A DNA stretch of 64,000 bases from Koleobacter methoxysyntrophicus (GTDB taxonomy: Bacteria > Bacillota > Thermosediminibacteria > Koleobacterales > Koleobacteraceae): the NCBI RefSeq assembly GCF_017301615.1, contig NZ_CP059066.1, forward strand, positions 1,657,001-1,721,000, in the 5' to 3' direction. Of the stretch, positions 15,940-24,765 are shown in pieces (within the stretch, counting starts at the first letter, position 1; every line of letters begins with the position of its first letter). Made by a program: the position numbers and the translations under genes. The notes beneath the pieces were generated by a model. That model did no database searches and was not told the DNA's origin. It was given only the letters and a program-made list of their open reading frames with translations.

Positions 15940-17943
15940 TTATGCTATGCTTGCTACACTTTTATACCGTTCTAAAACACTGCTGCCTTTCTCCGTAATC
16001 CATATTTTTCGCTTCCATAATCCGCCTTCCTTCAGCAGGCCCTGTCTAATTAGTTTTCCGACAAAGGCCGAAAATTTTAGCGAATTTATCTTGCTTTGAG
16101 CAAAATATCGTTTGAGGGACTCCTCACCTTCAAAAACGGCACGTAGAATCCTGATATCTTCGAAAGATAGGTTTTCTTCAGCTAATTGTGCCTCGATATC
16201 TTCCATTTCTGGTATATATTTCTCGCCAAGCGGGGTTAGTTTGAATGTGTAAAATCCGGCACCTACTAATGCCTCTCGGATGATAAGCCGGTTAGAGTCC
16301 AGTTTTTCGATAATGCTGTTGCTTATGCTCGAATCAACTTCAAGTATATCAGAAATTTCGGCCATGGTGTTATAGCCCTGTTTTATAAGCTTCAAAACGT
16401 CTATATCTCTACTATTTAACTGTAATCGACCTTGCTCTATCTTTGTAAGCTCATCTACTCCAGGAGTTATCTGCCAGGAAGAACTGCCGTAATACTTAGG
16501 TTTAGTTAACAGGCTGATAACTACGGTAAAAATCAAGGTAGAAAATAGACCTGCAACACCCGGATGCATCAATGTATTTATGGACCATACCTTCGTAAGG
16601 TCGAGCAGGGTTATGACCATTAGGAACAATATGCCTATCAATCCGCCCCATAATGCCCCGGTGCTTGTTGTTCTCCGCCAGAACGTTCCTAGCAGCACCA
16701 GTATTGATGGTGGTCCAAGCCAAGCATTTGCAAAAGCAAACAGGTAGAGTGGCCCCCCGGGGTAGAGCGTAAGTAGCCATACGAGCACACCCAATACCAT
16801 CATTATTACTTTAGACGGTTTGACAAGTTCGCTTGCTTTAGCGTCAGGTTTGAACAATCTTTGATAGATGTCTCTAACAGCCGTGGATGTTGCCCCCATA
16901 TGGGCCGTTGCTGCGGTTGATACTGATGCAGCAAGGGCACCAAGCAGTGCAAACCCTGCTATAAAAGTGGGCACTGCTCTTAAAACTACACCATAGGCTG
17001 CCATCGGACTGATTTTGCCAAAAGGTGCAAACGTATCTTTAAATGCTGCTCCGGCATACATTCCGATAAATTGAAGGATGAGATAGTTTACAACAAGTAA
17101 AAGAGTAGCAGCATAGACATAAGACATTGTGGCGGTGCGTTCGCTCCTTGAAGAAGATATCCTCAACCAGTAGTAATTGTTGCCCCAAACGAGAAATGCT
17201 GCAAAAAGTATAAAGAATGTTAGTACCGTCGGGTACTTAAGACTAAAAACGGGTATCTGCCACCCGGCTATTCCCGTATCCCAGATAGTTCCGCTAGGGC
17301 TTGGCCAGTTGGCAACAGGCCAGCTTAATCCGCCGTATTTTACCATTAAGCTTATAAGTAGCAGCGGGAGGGCAATTAACCCTATTATCATCTGCATGAA
17401 ATCAGTTAATGTAACAGCCCAGAAACCGCCGATATACGTAAATAACAAGAACACGAAATATATCACCGTTGTGGTAATCAAGAGATTCCAACCCGTAAAA
17501 CCTACAACCACCGCAGCCATTGAAACTATATTATTGGCTAGAATTCCGAGCAAACCTAAAATTGTTGTAATTGTAATAACTGTGCGGGTAGGTGAATCGA
17601 ACCTCATTTCAAGCCACTCGGGCAGGGTATGAGCACCACATCTCCGGATGAATTTTGCAAAGACTAGGCCGTATAATGCCAAGCCGCCAATCAGGTAAGC
17701 GATACTGAACCACATAGAAGCCCAGAATCCTCCTTGAACGACCAGGCCAGGGACTAGTGTGATTGAAGTTCCGGCAAAACCTATTGCTGCGACACCGAAC
17801 ACGTTGATGAGCAAGCTGACTTCTCTTCCTGCCAGTATGAAATCGGATGCGTCATTTATCCATTTCCGGGTATACCAGCCGCCCCATATAAGAAGGGCTG
17901 CAAAAAATATGAACAAAATCAAGAACATTTGATTAAAGCCCAT
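15940..17943 (-). CDS. Sodium/solute symporter with C-terminal winged-helix-like tail
   Basis: Residues 1 to about 490 form a sodium:solute symporter (SSS) with about 13 membrane helices; typical pieces are GFAGTSITLVPGLV near the start and GGFWAVTLTDFMQ in the sodium-site region. After the last helix (about residue 490) comes a soluble tail of about 170 residues that normal symporters lack. It contains two successive blocks, LNSRDIDVLKLIKQGYN...LTPLGEKY and LSFEDIRILRAVFEGEE...ITEKGSSVLERY. Each has the helix-helix-helix-wing pattern of winged-helix domains, ending in a L/I-T-x-x-G motif. I start at ATG 17943, seven bases after GGAGGT. The gene sits between the BKACE and the cyclase. The tail may sense substrate or bind protein or nucleic acid; no function is known to me. 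Confidence 0.88.
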   Translation of the reverse strand: MGFNQMFLILFIFFAALLIWGGWYTRKWINDASDFILAGREVSLLINVFGVAAIGFAGTSITLVPGLVVQGGFWASMWFSIAYLIGGLALYGLVFAKFIRRCGAHTLPEWLEMRFDSPTRTVITITTILGLLGILANNIVSMAAVVVGFTGWNLLITTTVIYFVFLLFTYIGGFWAVTLTDFMQMIIGLIALPLLLISLMVKYGGLSWPVANWPSPSGTIWDTGIAGWQIPVFSLKYPTVLTFFILFAAFLVWGNNYYWLRISSSRSERTATMSYVYAATLLLVVNYLILQFIGMYAGAAFKDTFAPFGKISPMAAYGVVLRAVPTFIAGFALLGALAASVSTAATAHMGATSTAVRDIYQRLFKPDAKASELVKPSKVIMMVLGVLVWLLTLYPGGPLYLFAFANAWLGPPSILVLLGTFWRRTTSTGALWGGLIGILFLMVITLLDLTKVWSINTLMHPGVAGLFSTLIFTVVISLLTKPKYYGSSSWQITPGVDELTKIEQGRLQLNSRDIDVLKLIKQGYNTMAEISDILEVDSSISNSIIEKLDSNRLIIREALVGAGFYTFKLTPLGEKYIPEMEDIEAQLAEENLSFEDIRILRAVFEGEESLKRYFAQSKINSLKFSAFVGKLIRQGLLKEGGLWKRKIWITEKGSSVLERYKSVASIA

Positions 17944-17966
17944 GTCATACACCTCCTATAAATTTT

Positions 17967-18806
17967 TTAACCCACATCTTCAAACGTTTTTTTCAGTCCT
18001 AATATCTTCCTTGCCTCATCAGGTTTAGCTACCTCCCTTCCTAATTCTTTTGCCAATCTGACTACCTTTTCTACAAATTCAGTGTTGGATTTTGCCAGCA
18101 CTCCTTTGGCCAAATATACATTGTCTTCCATGCCTACTCTTATATGTCCCCCCATGGAAAGGGCAGTATAAATCATTGGAAGCTGATACCGACCGATTCC
18201 GACTACTGACCATGTCGAGCCGGCCGGGATTGATTCTACTAAGTGTAACAAATTCTTGTGTGTGGCAGTTATTCCGCCGGGTGCTCCGAGGACGAACTGA
18301 AAATGCAGCGGTTTTTCGATCAACCCTTTTTGCACTAAATTTAAAGCATTATAAATCATGCCGGTATCGAACACCTCGATTTCCGGTTTGACCCCGTGTT
18401 CTTTCATCTTTGCAGCTAATGTCTCAAGAAATTTGGGTGGATTCAAAAACACTGATGTGTTCATCCAGTTCATTGAACCCGCATCAAATGAAGCAAGTTC
18501 AGGTTTAAGCTCCATAAAAGGTTTCATTCTTTCATCATCCGGTATGTCGAGCCCGCCCGATGTTGTAAGGTTAATTATGATGTCGCACTTTTCACGAATG
18601 AGTTTGACCGTTTTCTCAAATTTTTCAAATTGCATGGAGGGCCGACCCTGGTCATCCCTGACGTGAATATGAACTATTGATGCACCGGCCTGCCATGACC
18701 TGTAGGTTTCCTCTGCGATTTCTTCTGGAGTTAAAGGTACATATGGCGTATCTTGCTTGGTGGGCCATGCGCCGGTAGGTGCTACCGTAATTATTAGTTT
18801 GTCCAT
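17967..18806 (-). CDS. Beta-keto acid cleavage enzyme (BKACE / 3-keto-5-aminohexanoate cleavage family)
   Basis: BKACE enzymes (formerly DUF849) condense a beta-keto acid with acetyl-CoA and split the adduct to acetoacetate plus a CoA ester. At 279 residues the length is normal. His46 and His48 in VHIHVRDDQGRPS match the zinc site of the lysine-fermentation enzyme Kce, and NLTTSGG and FVLGAPGGI are further family motifs. Start ATG 18806 follows AAAGGAGGAG. It is the first gene of the operon and has a sigma54 promoter about 45-60 bp upstream. No lysine aminomutase genes are nearby, so the substrate may not be 3-keto-5-aminohexanoate. Its acetoacetate could feed CtfAB. Confidence 0.92.
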   Translation of the reverse strand: MDKLIITVAPTGAWPTKQDTPYVPLTPEEIAEETYRSWQAGASIVHIHVRDDQGRPSMQFEKFEKTVKLIREKCDIIINLTTSGGLDIPDDERMKPFMELKPELASFDAGSMNWMNTSVFLNPPKFLETLAAKMKEHGVKPEIEVFDTGMIYNALNLVQKGLIEKPLHFQFVLGAPGGITATHKNLLHLVESIPAGSTWSVVGIGRYQLPMIYTALSMGGHIRVGMEDNVYLAKGVLAKSNTEFVEKVVRLAKELGREVAKPDEARKILGLKKTFEDVG

Positions 18807-18849
18807 TGTGTAACTCCTCCTTTATATTTTTTACCTTAAACGATGAAAT

Positions 18850-18865
18850 AGCAATTTGCGTACCA
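18850..18865 (-). promoter_or_regulatory. Sigma54 (-24/-12) promoter of the BKACE operon
   Basis: Minus strand TGGTACGCAAATTGCT: GG and GC are separated by exactly ten bases, and TGGTACG/TTGCT match the TGGCACG/TTGCT consensus closely. It lies directly upstream of the BKACE start, and an AAA+ sigma54 activator is encoded next door (18991-20775). Confidence 0.82.
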
Positions 18866-18929
18866 GCACGATGAAAATAAAAAAACCCTGCTGGATTGCG
18901 GGTTAGTATGTTAAAACAAGTTTAGTTCA

Positions 18930-18957
18930 GAACCGAAATCTGTTTGATTTCCGGTCA
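18930..18957. promoter_or_regulatory. Imperfect inverted repeat, candidate activator site
   Basis: GAACCGAAATC and GATTTCCGGTC flank five bases, with one extra base in one arm. It is centred about 80 bp upstream of the -24 element, a usual place for an enhancer site of a sigma54 activator. There is no T run, so a terminator role for the activator gene is less likely but possible. Confidence 0.5.
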
Positions 18958-18990
18958 TAAAATATTATTGCGGGAATAAATGTATGAATT

Positions 18991-20775
18991 TCAGACATTT
19001 ATACCGTATTTTTTTATTTTTTCGTACAGTGTGCTTCGGGCAATGCCGAGAGCTTCAGCGGTTTTCTTTCGGTTCCAGTTATAGAGTTTGAGGGTTTCGA
19101 ATATTTTCTTTTTTTCGAGTTCTTCGAGGCTGAGTCTAGAAATGTCATTAAATTCGCTCTTCTGGTTAACCAGGTTTATACCTGCCCGGCTGTTTTCTTC
19201 GGCATGCTCGGTTATCCGTTTGGGAAGGTGTTCGGGTTTCAGACACTTGCCTTCCATAATATTTAAGCCCCGTTCAATGACATTTTTTAGCTCCCTCACA
19301 TTCCCCGGCCACGAATAATTCATCAGGTACTTCTGGGTTCCCTCATCAATGATTGCATCTGCTTTTCCGGTTTTTTCACCGATCTTTGAAACAAAGTATA
19401 AAGCCGTTGGGATTATATCCTCCTTCCTCTCGCACAGCGGAGGGATATGAAGGTTTATGACATTAAGCCTGTAGAATAGGTCCTCCCGAAAATTCCGTTC
19501 CTTCACTTCTTCTTCAAGGTTCCGATTTGTAGCAGCTATTACTCTAATATCGATGGGTATCGGAACATGGTCACCGATGCGGGTTACAGTGCGGTTCTGA
19601 AGCACCCTCAGAAATTTCTTCTGTATTTCCGGAGACATTTCTCCTATTTCATCCAGGAATATGGTTCCTCCGTTGGCCAGTTCGAATTTGCCGGGTCTGC
19701 CGCCCCGCCGCGCACCGGTAAAGGCACCCTCTACATATCCAAACAGCTCGCTTTCTACGAGGTCATGAGGTATTGTGGAACAGTCTATGGTTATGAATGG
19801 ACCGCATCTCCGGTTGCTGGAGTTGTGAATTGCATGGGCAAAAAGCTCCTTGCCTGTCCCGCTTTCACCCTGTATTAGCACCGATGATTCGCTTTTAGCA
19901 ATCTTGCGAGCAAACTTAACGACTTCATCCATTGCAGCACTCTTATATATGATATCGTCAAAGGTAAAACACGCTCGAGCGCCGGTCATCTTATTCACAA
20001 GGTTTCTAACGGATTTAATTTCCCTGAATGTATCTATTACAGCTGCGACCTTCCCGCTTTCATCAAGTACCGGGATTGCCGTTTTTAAAAGGTGGATGTT
20101 TTTCTTGGACTTCATGTCGATGATGAATTCCTTATCTATCCAGCCTTTACCGGTTTTTAAAACTTCAAAAAGTTCGGGTTCGAATTCGGTGATTTCCCTC
20201 AAGTTTTTGCCTATAGCCTCAGGTCCTACTCCTAGGATTTCAAATGCCTTGTCATTGAGAAACCTTATTATGCCGTCCTTGTCTACTGCCATGAACCCGT
20301 CGGAAATTGTCTTGATTATAGCCTGTTCGTAATTGTTTAAAAGACGCTTCTGAATGTCGATGACTTCTTTTATAACCGTTTTTGACATAATCTTCATAGC
20401 TCCAAAAATCTCCTCGGAATATTCCGTCTCTCTACAAATGCACATAATAATCGCAGCCAGTTTGCCGTCCGTGCTGAGCACAGGGGCGACTGCAAGGACA
20501 TATCTTCTGTTATCATGCACAAAAACTTCTTTTGTTTGCGTTTTGCATCTCAGTACACCTGAGAGGTCTACCCCGTTAAAACGTTTCGTTGCAAGGCACT
20601 CTCCAAAATTAAAAGCGCTGTCGAAACCTTTGAGTTCTCCATGCTTGTATATCACTTTATAATTGCTGTTCAACAGGCACATAATCATAGCTTTTGTGGG
20701 AATAGTTTCCATAAATTCTTTGATCAGCTGCTTGAGACTGTTATGAAGATTAAAATCCGTTTCAAACATTACCAT
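18991..20775 (-). CDS. Sigma54-dependent activator (GAF/PAS, AAA+, Fis HTH), AcoR/PrpR-like
   Basis: An enhancer-binding protein of about 594 residues. The N-terminal 150 residues look GAF-like; a PAS domain covers about 155-270 (ISDGFMAVDKDGIIRFLN). The AAA+ domain has Walker A GESGTGKE, the sigma54-contact loop GAFTGA, Walker B-type [10 protein letters not shown] and the second-region [10 protein letters not shown]. The C-terminal HTH is NRKKTAEALGIARSTLYEK. There is no receiver domain, so it probably senses a small molecule through the GAF or PAS domain. It lies divergently placed for control of, but on the same strand as, the BKACE operon, whose promoter is 125 bp beyond its stop. It is likely co-transcribed with the cyclodeaminase homologue upstream (gap about 30 bp). 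Start 20775 chosen for spacing from AAGGTG; 20784 (GTG) and 20769 are alternatives. Confidence 0.9.
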   Translation of the reverse strand: MVMFETDFNLHNSLKQLIKEFMETIPTKAMIMCLLNSNYKVIYKHGELKGFDSAFNFGECLATKRFNGVDLSGVLRCKTQTKEVFVHDNRRYVLAVAPVLSTDGKLAAIIMCICRETEYSEEIFGAMKIMSKTVIKEVIDIQKRLLNNYEQAIIKTISDGFMAVDKDGIIRFLNDKAFEILGVGPEAIGKNLREITEFEPELFEVLKTGKGWIDKEFIIDMKSKKNIHLLKTAIPVLDESGKVAAVIDTFREIKSVRNLVNKMTGARACFTFDDIIYKSAAMDEVVKFARKIAKSESSVLIQGESGTGKELFAHAIHNSSNRRCGPFITIDCSTIPHDLVESELFGYVEGAFTGARRGGRPGKFELANGGTIFLDEIGEMSPEIQKKFLRVLQNRTVTRIGDHVPIPIDIRVIAATNRNLEEEVKERNFREDLFYRLNVINLHIPPLCERKEDIIPTALYFVSKIGEKTGKADAIIDEGTQKYLMNYSWPGNVRELKNVIERGLNIMEGKCLKPEHLPKRITEHAEENSRAGINLVNQKSEFNDISRLSLEELEKKKIFETLKLYNWNRKKTAEALGIARSTLYEKIKKYGINV

Positions 20776-20805
20776 CGTTCCCACCTTCCGAAACAGATTG
20801 ACGGG

Positions 20806-21834
20806 TTATATCCAATAGGGTTTATCCCACATTTTAAAATTGTAACCCAGGCCCTTCTCTATAGCCGTTTTGTAGATATGGTCTGCAACTATAATATCAA
20901 GGCACCCCATCCCCCTTGAGGAGTACAGTATATTCTGGCCTTCAGATATCCTGGCGGGAATTTTGCCGCAGACAATGTGGCGAAGGAGTTTTATATGGTC
21001 ATCTCTGATCTTCCCTTCTTTAATTAATGGATAAAAGACCGACAGGTGATTGTGTTTAATAGGTTCCCAGTCATCAACAACTATCATATCACTATCTGTG
21101 ACTATTCGGGCTTCAACTTCATTGGCTCCTAACTGGGTAATGAGATATCCCTCTTTTAGCCATTCCTTTTTTACAAGGGGTCTAGTGCTGGTACTCATGG
21201 TAGCCATTATATCGGATTCAGACACCGTTTCCTGCAGGGAATTAGCAACTTCAACATTAACCCTTCCCTGGAATTCCTCTGCGATCTTTTCCGCTTTTTC
21301 CTTATAAATGTCAAACAACTTTACCTTTCTTATACCGGGAAAGACCTCGACAAGGGCCTGAATAACCGTTCTACCTATTACACCGGCACCTATACACCCT
21401 ACTATTTCAGAATTCTTTCTTGCCAGGTATTTTGCAGCAATACCGGTGGCAGCTGCTGTCCTCATGGCGGTAATAAGGGTTCCTTCAATAATGGCTTTTG
21501 GTTCAACGGTAACCGGGTCACTTAAAATTACCATGTCTATACCCATCGGTAATTCCCTGGTTCTGGCGTTTGTCATTGATTCTGCAGCCCACTTGATACC
21601 CGGCCTGTTAATCTTACCACCGATATAAACGGGCATTGCAATAAATTTAGACATCCAATCCCCCGTTTCGGGGTCGTTCAGGGTTATCATTGTCTTTGGG
21701 GGATTTTCGACCTGTTCCATTCCATGGAGGCGGAAAACGGTTTCAACCTTTTCCAGAACCCCTGTCATATCCTCGAGAAGCCCTGTATTGATGACATCTT
21801 GCTGATTCAGCATAAGGATCTGCCATTCTTTCAA
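20806..21834 (-). CDS. Ornithine cyclodeaminase / mu-crystallin family protein
   Basis: A 342-residue NAD(P)-dependent enzyme of the family that includes ornithine cyclodeaminase, ketimine reductases and alanine dehydrogenase. The Rossmann motif is GCIGAGVIGR, preceded by the typical RTAAATGIAAKYLAR; the substrate-loop Lys is in PGIKWAAE. The start is TTG 21834, with AGGGGAGA eight bases upstream and no competing ATG with a ribosome site. It is upstream of and probably co-transcribed with the sigma54 activator. Inference: it could act on an amino or imino acid that belongs to the same pathway as the BKACE operon. The exact reaction is not predictable. Confidence 0.85.
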   Translation of the reverse strand: MKEWQILMLNQQDVINTGLLEDMTGVLEKVETVFRLHGMEQVENPPKTMITLNDPETGDWMSKFIAMPVYIGGKINRPGIKWAAESMTNARTRELPMGIDMVILSDPVTVEPKAIIEGTLITAMRTAAATGIAAKYLARKNSEIVGCIGAGVIGRTVIQALVEVFPGIRKVKLFDIYKEKAEKIAEEFQGRVNVEVANSLQETVSESDIMATMSTSTRPLVKKEWLKEGYLITQLGANEVEARIVTDSDMIVVDDWEPIKHNHLSVFYPLIKEGKIRDDHIKLLRHIVCGKIPARISEGQNILYSSRGMGCLDIIVADHIYKTAIEKGLGYNFKMWDKPYWI

Positions 21835-21852
21835 ATCTATTTCTCCCCTTTC

Positions 21853-21886
21853 AATACTTTAAAACAAAAGTGTTTTAAATAGTATT
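21853..21886. promoter_or_regulatory. Palindromic element before the cyclodeaminase gene
   Basis: AATACT-TTAAAACA, a four-base centre, then TGTTTTAA-AT-AGTATT form an almost perfect inverted repeat about 20 bases upstream of the TTG start. It could be an operator or a leader hairpin. No known regulator site was recognised. Confidence 0.45.
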
Positions 21887-22122
21887 CGAGAAAAGTATTA
21901 TTATTCCTTCTGCTTTTATACGGATTTCAGAATAAAGACGAAAATATTACATTACATTTTTAGCATCTCCTGCTGGTGTCGTATTTGACGCATGGATGTC
22001 TACTCAGCTTATCCTAAAAACTATAACTTAGTAAGGTTCCTTTTAATTGATGATAATATTTCTCTCATCCATTGGTTAAATTAATATCAGAAAGACATAC
22101 GACAAAAAGGGAGGTGCGGTCC

Positions 22123-22362
22123 TTGGACCATATAACCATAGTGGGAATCCGCCTAGACCATAGGGCGAGATCGGCGCCACGGGTCCAGGAAATACTGACA
22201 AAACACGGTTCAACAATAATTTCCCGATTGGGGATACCAGACCCGTCAAAGGAAGACGGCCTTATCACCCTGTATATGAAAGCTGCAGCGGATGAAGTCC
22301 AGGAATTATCTAGAGAGCTTAGTTCCATTGAAGGGGTTACCATTAATACTATGAAGCTCTAG
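22123..22362 (+). CDS. TM1266-type iron-only hydrogenase system regulator
   Basis: A 79-residue ACT-like alpha/beta protein (HITIVGIRLDHRARSAPRVQ ... GVTINTMKL) that fits the small TM1266 family, named for its link to [FeFe]-hydrogenase maturation genes. The start TTG 22123 is set by GGGAGGTG seven bases upstream; the longer in-frame extension to 22072 has no ribosome site. A terminator follows at once, so it is monocistronic. It is separated from hydG by 12 kb. How this family works is not established; binding of an amino acid or small ligand is inferred from the fold. Confidence 0.7.
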   Translation: MDHITIVGIRLDHRARSAPRVQEILTKHGSTIISRLGIPDPSKEDGLITLYMKAAADEVQELSRELSSIEGVTINTMKL

Positions 22363-22389
22363 AATACCGGTAATAACCGGTATTTTTTT
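22363..22389 (+). terminator. Intrinsic terminator
   Basis: AATACCGG and CCGGTATT form an 8-bp stem with a six-base loop, followed by a T run, starting at the stop codon of the TM1266 protein gene. Confidence 0.88.
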
Positions 22390-22516
22390 GATCTTTATTA
22401 AAAATAAAAAGCGAAAAGGAAATTAAGTAAACATCTAGAATATTAATAAAATGTAACATTTTACATAAGATAGATGTTGACAAAAACGATTCGAGGATAT
22501 AGAAAGATTGGGGGTA

Positions 22517-23725
22517 ATGGTGTTGAATAAAACAAACCAGACCGTCTTTTCTGAACTTATTGCGGCTTTATCCCTTATGATGGACTTGGATGAAAATAAT
22601 AAACTTTACCATGCGTGGAGAGTTGCTGCTATGGCAGCCAAAATGGCCGAAAGGTTTCTACCCGAAGAAAAGCGGAATATTTTTTATGCCGGATTGCTCC
22701 ATGATATCGGCGGTATTGCACTGTCTGACCATATTATTCATTACCGGGATTTAGAAGAACAGTTCAAGAACCCGATAATAAAAGCCCATCCCCAGAAAGG
22801 AGCATATATAATAAGGCAAATTCCGAGCCTTGCAAAATCATCAGAAATGGTAATGGACCACCATGAAATGTGGGACGGCAGCGGCTATCCGCAAAATAAA
22901 AAGGGCAGTGAAATTTCTGTAGGAGGGCAGATATTAAGAATAGCCGACACCTTCGATCTTGTCAGCAGGGATCTAAAAAAACCAACCATTTCGGAGGTTT
23001 CATCAATATTGAGGAACAAAATCGGTTCCGAATTTTCCCGGGAAATATACTTTATGTGGAAGAAAACAGTTTATGAAGAGGGATTTTTCAATATGATAAG
23101 AAGAAATGATACACTGCCCCAGCTGGTAAATTCTATAATAGAAACCCTGCCGGAAACGGAGGTGGAAATAGGTTCTGATGTCTTCGAGACGATAGTTAAG
23201 GTTTTTGCAGAAGTTGTCGATGCAAAACATACCTATACGGCAGGCCATTCCAGAAGAGTAGCGGAATACAGTTCGAAAATCGCTGAAGCTGTCGGGCTTT
23301 CGGAAGGTCAGGTGAAAGCGATAAAATATGCCGGATACCTTCATGATGCCGGTAAGGTGGCTATTCCCAGAAGGATACTGGATAAAAAGCAGCGGCTGAG
23401 TGAAAATGAATTTGAACTGATAAAAAAACACCCTGTTTATACTATGGAAATTCTCAGCCTGATTTCACAATTTAACAGCCTAATCACCATTGCAGGATAT
23501 CACCATGAGCGGTATGACGGTCTGGGTTATCCCAACGGCCTCAGAGGGGATAGAATACCCCTGGGGGCCAGAATAATGGCAATAGCCGATGCCTATGATG
23601 CTATGACTTCTTTAAGGCCTTATCAGGAGATCAGGTCCCCTGATGAGGCCAAGGAGGTGCTGCTTAAAAATGCAGGGAGCCAGTTCGACCCTAAACTGGT
23701 AGAACCCGCATGTGATGTTCTGTAA
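22517..23725 (+). CDS. HD and HD-GYP domain protein (cyclic dinucleotide phosphodiesterase)
   Basis: About 402 residues with two HD modules. The first (about 20-190) has LLHDIGGIAL and DHHEMWDGSGYP, a GYP-like loop. The second (about 215-400) is a classic HD-GYP domain with HTYTAGHSRRVAEYS, YLHDAGKVAIPRRILDK and HHERYDGLGYPNGL. HD-GYP enzymes hydrolyse c-di-GMP and sometimes cGAMP, coupling to motility, surface life or sporulation. No transmembrane or receiver domain is present, so it is a cytosolic enzyme. The exact start is uncertain (ATG 22517, GTG 22520 or TTG 22523 share the ribosome site GGGGG). The next gene follows after 27 bp with its own GGAGG. Confidence 0.88.
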   Translation: MVLNKTNQTVFSELIAALSLMMDLDENNKLYHAWRVAAMAAKMAERFLPEEKRNIFYAGLLHDIGGIALSDHIIHYRDLEEQFKNPIIKAHPQKGAYIIRQIPSLAKSSEMVMDHHEMWDGSGYPQNKKGSEISVGGQILRIADTFDLVSRDLKKPTISEVSSILRNKIGSEFSREIYFMWKKTVYEEGFFNMIRRNDTLPQLVNSIIETLPETEVEIGSDVFETIVKVFAEVVDAKHTYTAGHSRRVAEYSSKIAEAVGLSEGQVKAIKYAGYLHDAGKVAIPRRILDKKQRLSENEFELIKKHPVYTMEILSLISQFNSLITIAGYHHERYDGLGYPNGLRGDRIPLGARIMAIADAYDAMTSLRPYQEIRSPDEAKEVLLKNAGSQFDPKLVEPACDVL

Positions 23726-23752
23726 ATCTCAATTTAAAGGAGGAACGGAGAG

Positions 23753-24730
23753 ATGTTTGAAAACTATCCAAAGGCGAATCTCGCTTTTTTACCCACTCCG
23801 CTGGAGAAGATTGAAAGGTTTTCATCAGAAGTTGGGGATATAAATATTTATATGAAAAGGGACGACAATACAGGTCTTGCCATGGGAGGGAATAAAGCGA
23901 GAAAGCTGGAGTTCCTTATGGGTGATGCTAAGTCAAAAGGGGCTGATACGATCCTGACTACCGGTGGACCACAATCTAACCACGCCCGTATGACGGCTGC
24001 GGCAGCAAGGAGGCTGGGAATGGAACCCATACTTGTTTTGAAGGGAAGGGAACCTGCCGTCCGGCAGGGGAACCTCCTGCTGGATGACCTCCTGGGGGCG
24101 GATGTGAGGTTTGTGGATACAAAGGATTACGGCGAGATACACGGGAAAATGGGAAAAATTGCCTCACAGCTGGAAAGCCGGGGCAGGAAACCGTATATTA
24201 TACCCCTCGGTGGTTCAACCCCTTTAGGTGCACTGGGTTATGTTGAAGCATTCCTTGAAATAATGAACCAGGCAGATGAGATGGGGATAAACGTAGATTA
24301 TATCGTAAATGCCGTAGGTTCGGGGGGAACCCATGCCGGCCTTTTGGTCGGAGCATATCTTTCGGGTAAGGATGTGGAGATTGTGGGGATCAGCGTTGAT
24401 GCCGAAAAAGGGGTATTTCAGAACGATATTGCCCGGATAGCGACGGAATGCAGCAGATTGTTGAACAATGACAGGGAATTTAAACCTGAGGATATTATAG
24501 TATTTGATGAATATGTCGGAGAGGGCTACGGCATAGTAAATAATGAGACCGTTGAAGCGATTACGCTTATGGCCAGGACCGAAGGAATCATACTGGGGCC
24601 GGTATATACCGGAAAGGCAATGTCCGGTTTAATTGACCTTATTAAAAAAGGCTATTTCAAACAAGGGAGTAATGTTGTGTTCATCCATACGGGAGGAACC
24701 CCGGCCCTTTTCGATAAACTTGTTAAATAG
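23753..24730 (+). CDS. D-cysteine desulfhydrase / ACC deaminase family PLP enzyme
   Basis: A 325-residue fold-type II PLP enzyme. Lys48 in MGGNKARKLEFL is the cofactor lysine; TTGGPQSNHARMTAAAA is the substrate loop and AVGSGGTHAGLL the phosphate loop. The family includes D-cysteine desulfhydrase (D-cysteine to pyruvate, sulfide and ammonia) and 1-aminocyclopropane-1-carboxylate deaminase; the former is more usual in anaerobic bacteria. It is followed by an asparaginase 35 bp downstream, so the pair looks like an amino-acid catabolic operon. Confidence 0.88.
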   Translation: MFENYPKANLAFLPTPLEKIERFSSEVGDINIYMKRDDNTGLAMGGNKARKLEFLMGDAKSKGADTILTTGGPQSNHARMTAAAARRLGMEPILVLKGREPAVRQGNLLLDDLLGADVRFVDTKDYGEIHGKMGKIASQLESRGRKPYIIPLGGSTPLGALGYVEAFLEIMNQADEMGINVDYIVNAVGSGGTHAGLLVGAYLSGKDVEIVGISVDAEKGVFQNDIARIATECSRLLNNDREFKPEDIIVFDEYVGEGYGIVNNETVEAITLMARTEGIILGPVYTGKAMSGLIDLIKKGYFKQGSNVVFIHTGGTPALFDKLVK

Positions 24731-24765
24731 AAGGTCGATTTTTATTTATATGGAGGCAAACATAT

